64,000 nucleotides of DNA from Streptomyces sp. SS1-1. Its GTDB lineage: Bacteria > Actinomycetota > Actinomycetes > Streptomycetales > Streptomycetaceae. The stretch lies in the NCBI RefSeq assembly GCF_008973465.1, contig NZ_WBXN01000004.1, positions 6,054,501-6,118,500 on the forward strand, in the 5' to 3' direction. The notes beneath the pieces are model-generated. The model made no database searches. It was not told the origin of the DNA and worked only from the letters and a program-made list of their open reading frames with translations. Each line of letters begins with the position of its first letter. Position 1 is the first letter of the stretch. Both the position numbers and the translations under genes were made by a program. Of this stretch, positions 54,829 through 64,000 are shown one piece after another.

Positions 54829-57800
54829 CTACAGGTCGTCCAAACCTTCCTCGTTGCGGATCATGCGCCAGGCCGCGCGGCGGGCGCTGCGGTCCAGGTT
54901 GGACTTGAAGCTGCGGTCGGCGCCGAAGTAGCGCTTGCCGAGGGTGTCGATGGTGGACACGTGGTCCATCATGTTTTCCTCGAACTTCTTGTCGAAGACG
55001 ATGCCGAAGTTCTCCTCGTCGTTGACGAGGGCGGCGGCCCGCACCTTCGGGTCCTTCTTGGTCGCGTTGAAGGCCGGGAGAACATCCTCCTCGGTGAACT
55101 CCGTTCCGAACTTCGCGTTGAACTTCTCGATCAGCTCGGACAGCAGTGACTTCTCGGCGTCCTTGCCGCCGCCGACACCGTCACCGAACCCCTTGAGCTC
55201 GGCGGGGCCTTCGGGCGTGAGGGACACGTCGTGCTCGCCGGTCTTCTCCACGCGCAGGTGACTGAGGTCGACCTCTCCTATGTCGACGCCGCCGTCTGCC
55301 AGCCGCGGGAGGCGGTTGAGAAGGTGCCGGCCGTAGAGGTACAGCCGCTCCAGTTCGGCGTCCTGGTACGGGACGATCTGGGCCAGGAACCCGTACTTGC
55401 GCACGTAGTCATTGAGGTTCGCGCGGAACTCCTCGGCGGTCTCGACGTCGTCCTCCTCCTCGCTTTCCAGGAGGTGGGTGAAGCGGGTGACGGCGAGGGA
55501 GAGGAGCCGGTACAGCTCGGCGTGCAGCTTCTCCCACTTGGACTGGTTGCCGGCCGCCTTTGCCTCCGCCTCGATGTACGCGGCGACGAACTGGTCCATG
55601 TCCTGCTCCGAGATGATCGGCGCGGACATGACGCGGCTCTGGGCCGTGTAGAGGAGGTTCGGGTCGGAGGGGAGGGTGTGCGCCTCCTCGAAGTACGGGC
55701 GGAAGGCGTCCTGAATGTCCTCGGCCTCGTTCACGAAGTCCAGGACGGCCAGGTCGGCCTGGGACTTGCGCTCGGCGGTGCGGTTGAGGCGCGAGAGGGT
55801 CTGCACGGCGGCGATGCCGGTCAGCGTCTTGTTCACGTACATCGTCGTCAGGAGCGGCTGGTCGAAGCCCGTCTGGTATTTCTCGGCGACGACGAGAATG
55901 CGGTACTCCTGCTGCCCCTTGCCGCCGGCCTTCGCTGCCTTGTCGTCGGCGCGGGTGTAGGCGAACGCCTTCGGCAGCGCCGCTTCCGAGAGGCCGCCGT
56001 TCTCCTTGACCTCGGTGGTCTCCTCGCCGTCGAGGGTGAGGGAACCGGAGATCGCGACCAGGACGCCGAGGTCCGGGTACTTGGTGTCGTACCCGACGTC
56101 GGCGATGTAGCTGCGGATGGCCCGCGCCATTTCGACGGCGGAGAGCCGCGACGCCGTGACCACCATCGCCTTGGCCCGCCCGCCGAGCCGCCCACGGGTG
56201 TGGCGGACGAAGTGCTCCACGATCACTTGGGCGTGCTGGGACACCGTGTGCTCGTGCATGAGCGCGAACCGGGCGAGGTGGCTGTTCGCCTTGGAGGGGT
56301 CCACCTCCTTCTCGTCGCGGTTCAAGTTCGCGAGCTTCCAGTACGTGTTGTACGTGACGTAGTTGCGCAGCGGATCGAGGATGAAGCCTTCCTCGATCGC
56401 CTGGCGCATGGAGTACGTGTGGAACGGGCGGTAGACGGCCTTGCCGTTCTCCACGCCCTCCGTGCCGAAGAGTTCGAGCGTCTTGGACTTGGGAGTGGCA
56501 GTGAACGCGAAGTAGGAGAGGTTCGCGGCGCGGGAACGCGACACGGCCTTCGCCTTCAACTGCTCGTCCACGGTGACCGTCGTCGCGCCCTCATCGTCCG
56601 AGTCAGCGTCCAGGCCGAGATCGCGCAGCGCGGACTTCACTGCGGTGGCCGCGTCGCCGGACTGCGAGGAGTGCGCCTCGTCCACGATGATCGCGAAGCG
56701 GGTGCCCTTGATCTCCGTGGGGTTGCGCTTGATGTAGTCCAGAAGCGCCGGGAACGAGTGCAGGGTGACCGTGACGATCTTTCCCGTGTCGCGGGAGAGG
56801 GCGCGGGCGAGCTGTTCGCTCTTGGCGCCGTGCTTCTCGTCGACCTTCACGACCAGGCCGTCCGTCTGCGAGAAGCTGCCTACGGTTGCGGAGAGCTGTG
56901 CGTCCAGGGCGCGGCGGTCGGTGATGACGATGACCTTGTCGAAGACGGGCTCACCCGGCTTGATGCGGCAGTCGGCCAGCGCCTCCGCGTTGAGGACGTG
57001 CGGGTCCATGCGGGCGTGCAGGTCGCTCAGGCGGTGGGCCAGCCAGCCGATCGTGTTCGACTTGCCCGAGCCGGCAGAGGCCATGATCAGGTAGTTCTGG
57101 CCGGCGCCGTGCACCGACGCGTGCGCGGTCAGCTTCTTGACCACGTCCCACTGGTGGAAACGAGGGAAGATCGTCGACTTGGTGGTGCCTCCGCCGGGCG
57201 TCTTGTGCTTCTGCTGGTGCACGAAACGCTGGAGCAGGTCGAGCCAGTTGTTGCGCTCCCATACCTGTTCCCATAGGTACGAGGTGGCGTACGTGCCGTG
57301 CGCCGTGGGTGCCGGGTTCCCGGCGCCGCCGGGCTGGCCGGGGCCGTTCGAGCCGGTGTTGAAGGGGAGGAACTGGGTGGCCTTGCCCCGGAGTTGAGTG
57401 GTGACGAATACGAGGTCCGGGTCCACGGCAAAGTTCGCGACGACCCGCCGCGTGAAGATCAACTCGGTCGGGTCGCGGTCGGTGCGGTACTGCTCCTTGG
57501 CCTGCTCTACGCCCTGGCCGGTGAGTGGGTTCTTCAGCTCGGCCGTGGCGATGGGGATGCCGTTTAGGAACAGGGTGAGGTCGAGTCGGTGTCCCCAGTC
57601 GGCCTGCTTGCTGGCATAGGGGAGTTCGCGGACCACGGTGAGACGGTTGGCCCGGTAGCCGTTAAGGACGGAGTCGGCGGAGATCAGGTTGGGCTTGAAG
57701 TAGGCGACACGGAGCCGGACTCCACGGTCTTTGACGCCGCTCCGGAGCACGTGAAGCAGCCCATCATCGGCGATGGCCCGGTCAAGCCGCTGCGCGAAGC

Positions 57801-58011
57801 CATGCTGCGCCTCGTTGGGGTTTCCGCCGTAGACGGTGAGCAGTTCGTCCCACTCGTCGGGCTGGGTGGCCCCGATGAAGGTGAACAACTCGTTGGTGTC
57901 GAGCCCGAGGTCGGGTCGGTAGTCCTCGGGGTTCGCCTCACGCCAGCCTCGCTCGCAGAGGGCAGCGACGATGGCAGACCCGAAGGAGGACTCGTCGTGC
58001 ACGGGGCTCAT
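54829..58011 (-). CDS. hsdR: Type I restriction endonuclease subunit R
   Basis: This 1060-residue motor and nuclease subunit has a PD-(D/E)xK nuclease at the N-terminus (DLTLFLNGIPIATAELKN, about residue 158). An SF2 translocase follows with Walker A ASAGSGKS (about 317), motif II VDEAHSSQSG (about 440), motif III FAFTATPKSKT and motif VI LQTLSRLNRT-type TLSRLNRTAER. The C-terminal helical part binds the methylase core. It translocates DNA and cuts it away from an unmethylated recognition site. The ATG overlaps the hsdS stop. All motifs look intact, so the system is probably active. Confidence 0.95.
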   Translation of the reverse strand: MSPVHDESSFGSAIVAALCERGWREANPEDYRPDLGLDTNELFTFIGATQPDEWDELLTVYGGNPNEAQHGFAQRLDRAIADDGLLHVLRSGVKDRGVRLRVAYFKPNLISADSVLNGYRANRLTVVRELPYASKQADWGHRLDLTLFLNGIPIATAELKNPLTGQGVEQAKEQYRTDRDPTELIFTRRVVANFAVDPDLVFVTTQLRGKATQFLPFNTGSNGPGQPGGAGNPAPTAHGTYATSYLWEQVWERNNWLDLLQRFVHQQKHKTPGGGTTKSTIFPRFHQWDVVKKLTAHASVHGAGQNYLIMASAGSGKSNTIGWLAHRLSDLHARMDPHVLNAEALADCRIKPGEPVFDKVIVITDRRALDAQLSATVGSFSQTDGLVVKVDEKHGAKSEQLARALSRDTGKIVTVTLHSFPALLDYIKRNPTEIKGTRFAIIVDEAHSSQSGDAATAVKSALRDLGLDADSDDEGATTVTVDEQLKAKAVSRSRAANLSYFAFTATPKSKTLELFGTEGVENGKAVYRPFHTYSMRQAIEEGFILDPLRNYVTYNTYWKLANLNRDEKEVDPSKANSHLARFALMHEHTVSQHAQVIVEHFVRHTRGRLGGRAKAMVVTASRLSAVEMARAIRSYIADVGYDTKYPDLGVLVAISGSLTLDGEETTEVKENGGLSEAALPKAFAYTRADDKAAKAGGKGQQEYRILVVAEKYQTGFDQPLLTTMYVNKTLTGIAAVQTLSRLNRTAERKSQADLAVLDFVNEAEDIQDAFRPYFEEAHTLPSDPNLLYTAQSRVMSAPIISEQDMDQFVAAYIEAEAKAAGNQSKWEKLHAELYRLLSLAVTRFTHLLESEEEDDVETAEEFRANLNDYVRKYGFLAQIVPYQDAELERLYLYGRHLLNRLPRLADGGVDIGEVDLSHLRVEKTGEHDVSLTPEGPAELKGFGDGVGGGKDAEKSLLSELIEKFNAKFGTEFTEEDVLPAFNATKKDPKVRAAALVNDEENFGIVFDKKFEENMMDHVSTIDTLGKRYFGADRSFKSNLDRSARRAAWRMIRNEEGLDDL

Positions 58012-59267
58012 ACGGTCACTCCTTCGGTTACGTTGCGGCCGCTAGCGGTGGATACGTCGAACTGGCCGGTCACGGCGGCGGTGATTAGGGCTTTGCGGCG
58101 TTCTTTCAACAAGATCTGAGCACGCTCGATGCGACTGTTAGTTGCGTGGCGCCAAGAAGCTAGTTCGTCAGCTTGCTGAGAGGTGCGCTTCTGAAGATTG
58201 CGGGGGACAAGTGGAACAAGCTGCTTGTGTAGGTCGTTCCTGTTCACCCCGGGAACCGCCGCCCTAGCTTGCTCCATGTCATATGGGAGCGCGCGTAGAA
58301 GGTGATAGCAGTAGCGCTCGTCGTTTCCGCCGAAATTCTTGACATAGAGCGTGGTGTTGTGGGGCCAGTACGGCGTCTCTGCCCAATGGACGTTGCCGAC
58401 TGAGCCGTACCGGCCAATTACGACGCCGGGTGCACCTGCGATTGCCGTGTCGTGTGAGCCCGAGGGGCCTGCTGTCGTGAATACAGGTACACTTCCCGGG
58501 CGTCGCTGTTTGTCAGAAAGGTCCACTCCTCGCTGTAGGTGTAGTACTCGAATGAGGGGCACCAAACGAGATTCCGGATGAGCCATTGCAAACCAAGGCA
58601 GGCCGGTCTCGATATGCCCATCTCCGAGTAGAGCGCCACCGACTGATAGTGGCAGGGCCGCTCTTTCGCGCTCGCTGACCAAGGTTCGCTGTTTGTCAAA
58701 CTTGGAGATCAAGTGGTCGATGCGGGCGGTCTCGGCGTCGAGGAAGTCTGCGATGCTGCGCTGCTCATCCAGCGGCGGCAAGGGAACCGGCGCGTCGCCA
58801 AGCCGGTCCCGGTTGAGTTCGATCTGATTTGTTGCCCCGACCACGAGGGCTGCGTAGATATACTCCTGGAAAGGCTTTGAACCGAGCCAGTAGTAGGAGA
58901 AGCGAGCATCCAGCTCGTCGCGCTTTGCCCTCGCGATCGTGACGTGACTGTCCGCCATACATGGGAGTCCGTCAGGCGAACCAGTGAAGTAGCCGACGCG
59001 ACCCAAAGTGCCTGTGCCTGTGGAGTTGATGAGCACGTCGCTAGGGTACAGGTAGCCCTTAAGGCTCTTTGGGTTTCCGTTGAAGTCATGGAAACGAGTG
59101 CGCCACCAGTCTAGACCGCTAGCTTGGTTCGAGGCCTGGCTGATGACTCTTACGGGACCAGCATCGACGTAGTCCGGAGCGGACCCACGATTCAACGCTG
59201 ATGTCACGCGCTTTAGCGGAGCGGAAGACCAGGAGTCGGGGATGGTAACGTTCAACACAGAGCTCAT
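58008..59267 (-). CDS. hsdS: Type I restriction specificity subunit S
   Basis: This 419-residue protein has two target-recognition domains and two conserved helical repeats. The first TRD ends with PVPLPPLDEQRSIADFLDAETARIDHLISK. The second conserved helix (QQADELASWRHATNSRIERAQILLKERRKALITAAVTG, in parts) closes the protein. It chooses the DNA site for HsdM and HsdR. Its GC content is visibly lower than that of hsdM and hsdR, as is common for recombining specificity genes. Both ends overlap neighbours by ATGA, so the order is hsdM, hsdS, hsdR. Confidence 0.93.
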   Translation of the reverse strand: MSSVLNVTIPDSWSSAPLKRVTSALNRGSAPDYVDAGPVRVISQASNQASGLDWWRTRFHDFNGNPKSLKGYLYPSDVLINSTGTGTLGRVGYFTGSPDGLPCMADSHVTIARAKRDELDARFSYYWLGSKPFQEYIYAALVVGATNQIELNRDRLGDAPVPLPPLDEQRSIADFLDAETARIDHLISKFDKQRTLVSERERAALPLSVGGALLGDGHIETGLPWFAMAHPESRLVPLIRVLHLQRGVDLSDKQRRPGSVPVFTTAGPSGSHDTAIAGAPGVVIGRYGSVGNVHWAETPYWPHNTTLYVKNFGGNDERYCYHLLRALPYDMEQARAAVPGVNRNDLHKQLVPLVPRNLQKRTSQQADELASWRHATNSRIERAQILLKERRKALITAAVTGQFDVSTASGRNVTEGVTV

Positions 59268-61255
59268 TCCGTCACCTCTCCCAGCAGCCCTTGAATCTCC
59301 GCCTCCAGCGCCTTCAACTCCGCGTCGATCTCCGCCAAAGGCCGAGGCGGCTCATACACATAGAAGTGTCGAGTGAACGGAATCTCGTACCCGATCTTCG
59401 TCTTGCTGTGGTCGATCCACGCATCTGGCACATGCGGGCGGACCTCCCGCGCCAAGTACTCCTCGACGTCCTCGCCCAGCGGCACGTTCTCGTAGTCCCG
59501 CAGCTCCGCGTCCGGCTCAGGCTGCCCCTTGACGAGCTGCACCTCGCCCTCAGGGTCCCGTACCCCGACGACCTCCCGCAGCGCCTTGTTGAACGGCGCT
59601 CCCGTCGGCCACGTCCCGCAGGCCTGCACCACCGCATCCTTCAGCGCGAGCCAGGCCTCCTGCTTCGTACCCCAACTCGTTCCCATCAGCGACTTGAACG
59701 CATCCGCCAGGACAGAAGCCTGCGGCAGCTTCTGGATCGTCTTGGACGCCTCCAGCGCCGCCAGCGTCTCCTCCGTCACCTCGAACCGCAGCTTCAGCGG
59801 GCGCTCGACAGTGATCCGCTGATACCCGAAGTCCTCGTTCCGGAAGACCTTCACCTTCCCGTGCAACGGGTGCTCGGCGTCGCCCGCCACCGCCAGGGAC
59901 TCGCCGTACAGCTTGACCACCGTGGCGATGTGCTCCTTACCCAGAGCCTTGCGCTTGTCGCCCAGCGACTTGCGCATCTTCTCCCACTGGTCGCGTGCGT
60001 CCAGCAGCACGACCTTGCCCTTGTGGTCGGGGCTCTTGCGGTTCGTGAGGATCCAGAAGTACGTGGAGATGCCGGTGTTGTAGAAGAGCTGGTCCGGCAG
60101 GGCCACGATGCCCTCCAGCCAGTCGTTCTCCAGGATCCAGCGGCGGATCTCCGACTCACCGGACCCGGCCGCGCCCGTGAAGAGGGGCGAACCGTTGAAG
60201 ACGATCGCGATGCGCGAGCCGCCCCCGCCGTTCACGTCGACCGGCTTCATCTTCGAGACCATGTGCTGTAGGAACAGCAGCGAGCCGTCGTTGATGCGGG
60301 GCAGGCCCGCGCCGAAGCGGCCGGCATCCCCCAGCGACTTGTGCTCGTCCTCGACCGCCTCCTTGACCTTCTTCCACTCCACGCCGAACGGCGGGTTGGC
60401 CAGCATGTAGTCGAAGGTCTTGCGGGCGTGGCCGTCGTCGGAGAAGGAGTTGCCGAAGGCGATGTTCTCCGGGTCCTGGCCCTTGATCATGAGGTCGGAC
60501 CGGCAGATCGCCCACGACTCGGGGTTCAGCTCCTGCCCGTACACCTCCACCGTCGCGTCCGGGTTCAGCTCGGTGATCAGGTCGTCCATCGCCGAAAGCA
60601 TGCCGCCCGTGCCACAGGCCGGGTCCAGGACCGTGCGCACGGCGCCCGGGAGCTGGAGCGCGTCGCCGTCCGGGGCGACCAGCAGCCGCACCATGAGCTG
60701 GATGACCTCGCGCGGCGTGAAGTGCTCACCGGCCGTCTCGTTCGACTGCTCCGAGAAGCGGCGGATCAACTCCTCGAAGATGTAGCCCATGTTGTGGTTG
60801 GGCACGACCTCGGGGCGCAGGTCCAGGTCCGTGAACCGGCCCATGACCTTGTAGAGCAGGTCGGCGTCGTCGAGCTTCTTGATCTGCTGGGCGAAGTCGA
60901 AGCGCTCCAGCACCCCGCGCGCGTTGTCGGAGAACGCACCCACGTAGACGTGGAGGTTCTTCCCCGCGTTCTGCGGGTCGGCCGCGATCTTCTTCAGCGT
61001 CAGGCGGGACCGGTTGTAGAAGGAGTGGCCCGCGGCCCGGCGCAGGAAGCGGTCCGGGTCGATGCCGCTGTCCTTGTGCTGCTCGGCGATCTCCGCGACC
61101 TTGTCGCGCGTCGGCTCCAGGACGCACTCCAGGCGCCGCAGCACCGTGAACGGCAGGATGACCTTGCCGTAGTCGGACTGCTTGTAGTCCCCCCGCAGGA
61201 GGTCGGCGACGGACCACGCGTGGTTCGCCAACTCCGTGTGCTTGCTGCTGTTCAA
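59264..61255 (-). CDS. hsdM: Type I restriction modification methyltransferase subunit M
   Basis: This 663-residue adenine-N6 methyltransferase has the HsdM_N helical domain (LANHAWSVADLLRGDYKQSDYGKVILPF, in parts), SAM site DPACGTGGMLSAMDDL (about residue 210), catalytic NPPF (about 287) and GEHFTPREVIQLMVRLL. With HsdS it methylates the recognition site and guides HsdR. It starts with TTG at 61255 with GGAAG upstream. It is the first gene of the three-gene operon. Confidence 0.95.
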   Translation of the reverse strand: MNSSKHTELANHAWSVADLLRGDYKQSDYGKVILPFTVLRRLECVLEPTRDKVAEIAEQHKDSGIDPDRFLRRAAGHSFYNRSRLTLKKIAADPQNAGKNLHVYVGAFSDNARGVLERFDFAQQIKKLDDADLLYKVMGRFTDLDLRPEVVPNHNMGYIFEELIRRFSEQSNETAGEHFTPREVIQLMVRLLVAPDGDALQLPGAVRTVLDPACGTGGMLSAMDDLITELNPDATVEVYGQELNPESWAICRSDLMIKGQDPENIAFGNSFSDDGHARKTFDYMLANPPFGVEWKKVKEAVEDEHKSLGDAGRFGAGLPRINDGSLLFLQHMVSKMKPVDVNGGGGSRIAIVFNGSPLFTGAAGSGESEIRRWILENDWLEGIVALPDQLFYNTGISTYFWILTNRKSPDHKGKVVLLDARDQWEKMRKSLGDKRKALGKEHIATVVKLYGESLAVAGDAEHPLHGKVKVFRNEDFGYQRITVERPLKLRFEVTEETLAALEASKTIQKLPQASVLADAFKSLMGTSWGTKQEAWLALKDAVVQACGTWPTGAPFNKALREVVGVRDPEGEVQLVKGQPEPDAELRDYENVPLGEDVEEYLAREVRPHVPDAWIDHSKTKIGYEIPFTRHFYVYEPPRPLAEIDAELKALEAEIQGLLGEVTE

Positions 61256-61361
61256 GACTTCTTCCGTTTCCCTTCCGGGGCCGTACGGATGACTGTGGTG
61301 CGGCGGGCGCGGGACGCTGGGGCCTCGTCCGTCCGCGTATAAGTGGGGGTGTGGCCGGAGC

Positions 61362-63497
61362 CTAGGTGGGGTCCGGTACCAACTGGCCGCCCGCGAGCCC
61401 CCCGCTCACGAGCCGCGCCGTCTCCTCCGCCAAGTCCCTGGCGCGCCGCGCCTGTTCACGCAACGATTCAACGTGCCGGAAGGCTTCGCCGTACCGGCGC
61501 TGTTCCTCCAGCGGCAGCAACGGTACGCGCAGCCGGCCCGGTGTGAGGTGGAGTGTGGAACTGCCGGTCGACGCGCCGGCCAGGTTGGCCTCGGAGCTGA
61601 GGAAACCGAGGAGGAACCAAGGGTCCAGCCGCGCCGGGTCCGGACGGAACAGGTGAAGTCCGGTCCCCAGCAGAACACCGGCCTCGGCCTCGCCCGCCAC
61701 CCGGGCCATGGGGCCGCTGCCGCCGACCAGGCTGCGGACCAGGACGTCGCCTTCGGCGATCTCCGGCATCTGCTCGGCCTGGAGTTCCAAGGAGAGTCCG
61801 GTCGGTCCCGTCCCGGCGTTGAAGTCACGGCCGGTCAGGACAGGGCGAGGGTCGCGGCTGTCGCCGCTGCCCGCATCCAGGGCACCCGCCTCGGCCGCCG
61901 CCCTCGGTGAGACCGGTACCGCGCGCAGTACCTTCAGCGCCCCGCCCCGGGCCAGGTCCGACACCGTCGCGGTGCGCCACTCGCGGGCCGAGGCCCCGGC
62001 CGCGTCCCACGCCGTCGTGCCGGCCAGTTCGGCCACCGTCCGCACCGCGGCCGACAGCCCTTCGCGAGCCGCCGCGGCCTCGCGGGCCAGGTCCTGCGGA
62101 TCGATGTCCGACTGGGAGGCCCGCACCTGCCGGGCGGGTGTCACGTCCACGACCTCGTCGAGCAAGTCGACCACGCTCACCGCCCGTGCCACACCGGCCT
62201 GCGCCTCGAAGCCGTCCGGGTCCTCGGCATACGCCGTCCACGCGGAGAGGATCTGCTCGGTCACCCGTGCCCAGTCCACCGAACCCGAACGGGTTGCGCC
62301 CCGCCCCGGGGTTGACGGCTCGCCCACCGGGTCGACGAACAGCACGCTCTGGTAGGCCGGCCGCGTCGGCTCGGGGCGTTGCAGCACCCACACCTGCAGG
62401 CCGATGTGGAGCGGGACCGCCGCCCCCGGAGGCAGGGCGGCGACGGCACGCAGCGCGCCGCTCCGGATCAGTTCGGCGCGGATACGGCGGCCGGAGGAGC
62501 GGGACGCCGTAGCCGGCGGGAGGAGGAGTACGGCGTGGCCGCCCGGCTCGAGGTGGGACAGCGCGTGCTGGATCCAGGCCAGTTCCGACTCGGCGCGGGG
62601 CGGGAAGCCGTACGCCCAGCGCGAGTCATAGGCCAGTTCGTCGTGTCCCCAGTCCCGGTCGCCGTAGGGCGGGTTGCACAGGACGGCGTCGACCGTGAGG
62701 TCCGGGAACGCGTCGGCACGCAGACTGTCGCCCGTGCGCACGGTGACCTGTGCGCCCTCGCCCGCCGTCAAGGTCACGCCGACCGCGGTGCGACGCGCCT
62801 GGACCGGCACGCTGTCCTGCCCGTACAGCTCACGCGCGCCCCGTGCCGCCGCAGCCGTCAGCAGGGTGCCGCTGCCGCAGGCCGGATCGAGGACGCGGGC
62901 CGGGTCGGCCGGGACCAGGCCGGCCATCAGGTCGGCCAAGGGGGCGGGGGTTCGGTAGGCGCCGCTGGCAGCGCTGTCCTCCAGCTCCCGCTCGGCCAGT
63001 ACACCGAGCGCCGCCTGCGCGCCTTCGTCGCGGACACAGAGCAGCAGAGCGCGCAGGACGGTGGTGTCGACGTCGGTGAACCGGACCGATTCCGTGTCCG
63101 AGACCACGTCCGCCACCCCGGCGGCAGCCTCGTTCGCCCGCTTCACCAGGTCGGCGTCGGTCGCCGCGAGCAGGTCCGTGAGCTCGTCGGCGGGACGGCG
63201 GGCCGCCGCCAGGACGAGGACGAGCAGGTCGGAGGCACCGGCTCCCGCCGGCTCGCGGAGACGCAGAGTGGTGCGCAACTCCCCGCTGGGCGTGGCCGCC
63301 GTGTGCTGTCCGCGGGAGGCGAGCCAGGCACGGACCTCTTCGAGGTCGTAGAGCGGGCTGCTGTCGGTGCCGCCCGAGGGCGCGGGGAAGTCGTCGTGCC
63401 GCCGGCGCCAGTTGCTGACGGTGGCGCGCGTGACGCCCGCGATGCGGGAGATCTCGGCGGCTGTCACCTGGGCGGAGGGTGTGGAGGGCTGCGGCAT
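61362..63497 (-). CDS. N-6 DNA methylase with N-terminal HTH and C-terminal TRD-like domain
   Basis: This protein of about 711 residues combines three parts: a MerR-like helix-turn-helix at the start (VTAAEISRIAGVTRATVSNWRRRHDDFP), an HsdM-like methyltransferase core (DPACGSGTLLTAAA, about 204; catalytic NPPYG, about 274) and a C-terminal HsdS-type recognition domain ending LRVPLLPLEEQRRYGEAFRHVESLREQARRARDL (in parts). The methylase and its specificity unit are thus fused, and no restriction gene is attached. It is separated from hsdM by 106 bases on the same strand. The ATG at 63497 is preferred over the GTG at 63533. It may be an orphan regulatory methylase or a partner of the type I system. 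Confidence 0.83.
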   Translation of the reverse strand: MPQPSTPSAQVTAAEISRIAGVTRATVSNWRRRHDDFPAPSGGTDSSPLYDLEEVRAWLASRGQHTAATPSGELRTTLRLREPAGAGASDLLVLVLAAARRPADELTDLLAATDADLVKRANEAAAGVADVVSDTESVRFTDVDTTVLRALLLCVRDEGAQAALGVLAERELEDSAASGAYRTPAPLADLMAGLVPADPARVLDPACGSGTLLTAAAARGARELYGQDSVPVQARRTAVGVTLTAGEGAQVTVRTGDSLRADAFPDLTVDAVLCNPPYGDRDWGHDELAYDSRWAYGFPPRAESELAWIQHALSHLEPGGHAVLLLPPATASRSSGRRIRAELIRSGALRAVAALPPGAAVPLHIGLQVWVLQRPEPTRPAYQSVLFVDPVGEPSTPGRGATRSGSVDWARVTEQILSAWTAYAEDPDGFEAQAGVARAVSVVDLLDEVVDVTPARQVRASQSDIDPQDLAREAAAAREGLSAAVRTVAELAGTTAWDAAGASAREWRTATVSDLARGGALKVLRAVPVSPRAAAEAGALDAGSGDSRDPRPVLTGRDFNAGTGPTGLSLELQAEQMPEIAEGDVLVRSLVGGSGPMARVAGEAEAGVLLGTGLHLFRPDPARLDPWFLLGFLSSEANLAGASTGSSTLHLTPGRLRVPLLPLEEQRRYGEAFRHVESLREQARRARDLAEETARLVSGGLAGGQLVPDPT

Positions 63498-63766
63498 GGG
63501 TGAGGTCCTGGCTCCGATGGTCGGCGTGGTCACACCCTACAGCACCCGTCAACCCTGGCAAGTTGATGGACAATGCTTTCACGGTCATGCTTACATGGAA
63601 TCGCTTCCGCCGGTGAGCAGTGCACCGGTGGTCCGACACAGCACGTACCTGGCCACAGCCATGTCTCGAGAGCCCGGCCCGCGTCTCAGCTCCACATCAC
63701 GACACCTGCGAAGTCCGCGCCTCGCGGCTTGACGCCGGGCCATCGATCACCATCAGGGGGGACCCC

Positions 63767-64000
63767 ATGCGCCTGACCATGCCGAGCGGCATCCCGGAAG
63801 GAATCCCGCTCACCGTCATGCCGTTCCGCGAGGACGCCGTCATCGGCACCATGTCCCTCGCCACGCTGGTGCGGCTCGTGCCGTCGCCGCGTCAGGAGGA
63901 GGACCCGCGCGTCCTCAAGGCCGCTTCCGGGCACGACCGGCGCCGCGCCGAACTGCGTGCGACCGTGCAGCGGACGCTGAAGTCCCAGAAGGGCAAGAAC
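63767..64000 (+). CDS. Partial gene, N-terminal 78 residues of an unrecognised protein
   Basis: This open frame continues past the window end. It starts with ATG at 63767 behind GGGGGGA and encodes MRLTMPSGIPEGIPLTVMPF and onward: VIGTMSLATLVRLVPSPRQEED and LRATVQRTLKSQKGKN. No family is certain from the part seen. Codon use is normal for the genome. It is divergent from the fused methylase, in a 269-base gap that also holds that gene's promoter. Confidence 0.6.
   Translation, partial: MRLTMPSGIPEGIPLTVMPFREDAVIGTMSLATLVRLVPSPRQEEDPRVLKAASGHDRRRAELRATVQRTLKSQKGKN

Overview
The window is about 72 percent GC with strong third-position GC bias, frequent GTG/TTG starts, 4-bp start/stop overlaps and Streptomyces-type families (ROK regulators, Tat-exported proteins, XRE-DUF5753/DUF397 pairs, DUF2254). 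It is best read as chromosomal DNA of a Streptomyces or close relative. There is no rRNA, CRISPR array, integrase or insertion sequence.

Region 1 (1-11.5 kb) is one-carbon metabolism. After a bile-acid-symporter-like membrane protein comes a leftward operon: a PanE-like reductase, the Mo-site part of a formate dehydrogenase, a NuoE-NuoF fusion, an iron-sulfur protein and FdhD. The formate dehydrogenase catalytic subunit is split, and its N-terminal [4Fe-4S] domain is carried at the end of the iron-sulfur gene. Divergent from this are an OFA-family oxalate/formate transporter with a 42-residue companion, a FabH-like synthase and a GntR/FCD regulator.

Region 2 (11.6-32.2 kb) is a sugar or cyclitol block: a ROK regulator, a ribose/inositol-class ABC importer, a Gfo/Idh/MocA oxidoreductase, a TIM-barrel isomerase and a 1241-residue secreted protein (GSDH, PKD, CBM6, ThuA, DUF1080). 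An EBO-type cluster follows: inositol-3-phosphate synthase, UbiA prenyltransferase (EboC), isomerase, EboA, EboB, EboE, EboF and a Tat-exported isomerase. Inositol-phosphate synthase sits where other EBO clusters carry the dehydroquinate-synthase-like EboD. A shared sequence block precedes the ROK gene and the secreted-protein gene.

Region 3 (32.2-42.7 kb) is the CoA half of oxalate catabolism. On the minus strand are a ThDP-dependent decarboxylase/lyase, formyl-CoA transferase, a fused NDP-forming acyl-CoA synthetase and a second OFA transporter. Divergent from them are sucC, sucD and an aldehyde dehydrogenase. Regions 1 and 3 together give oxalate, oxalyl-CoA, formyl-CoA, formate, CO2, and related operator-like motifs occur at the divergent promoters of both regions and before gntR.

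Region 4 (42.7-64 kb) starts with a DUF2254 protein, tRNA-Leu(GAG), an MFS transporter and an EcsC protein, then becomes defence-like. It holds a RelE-fold/UvrD helicase fusion, a Ser/Thr kinase, a HATPase / XRE / DUF397 set split by a DUF262-HNH (GmrSD-like) gene, a complete type I restriction system (hsdM, hsdS, hsdR) and an HTH-methyltransferase-TRD fusion. The last gene runs off the window end.
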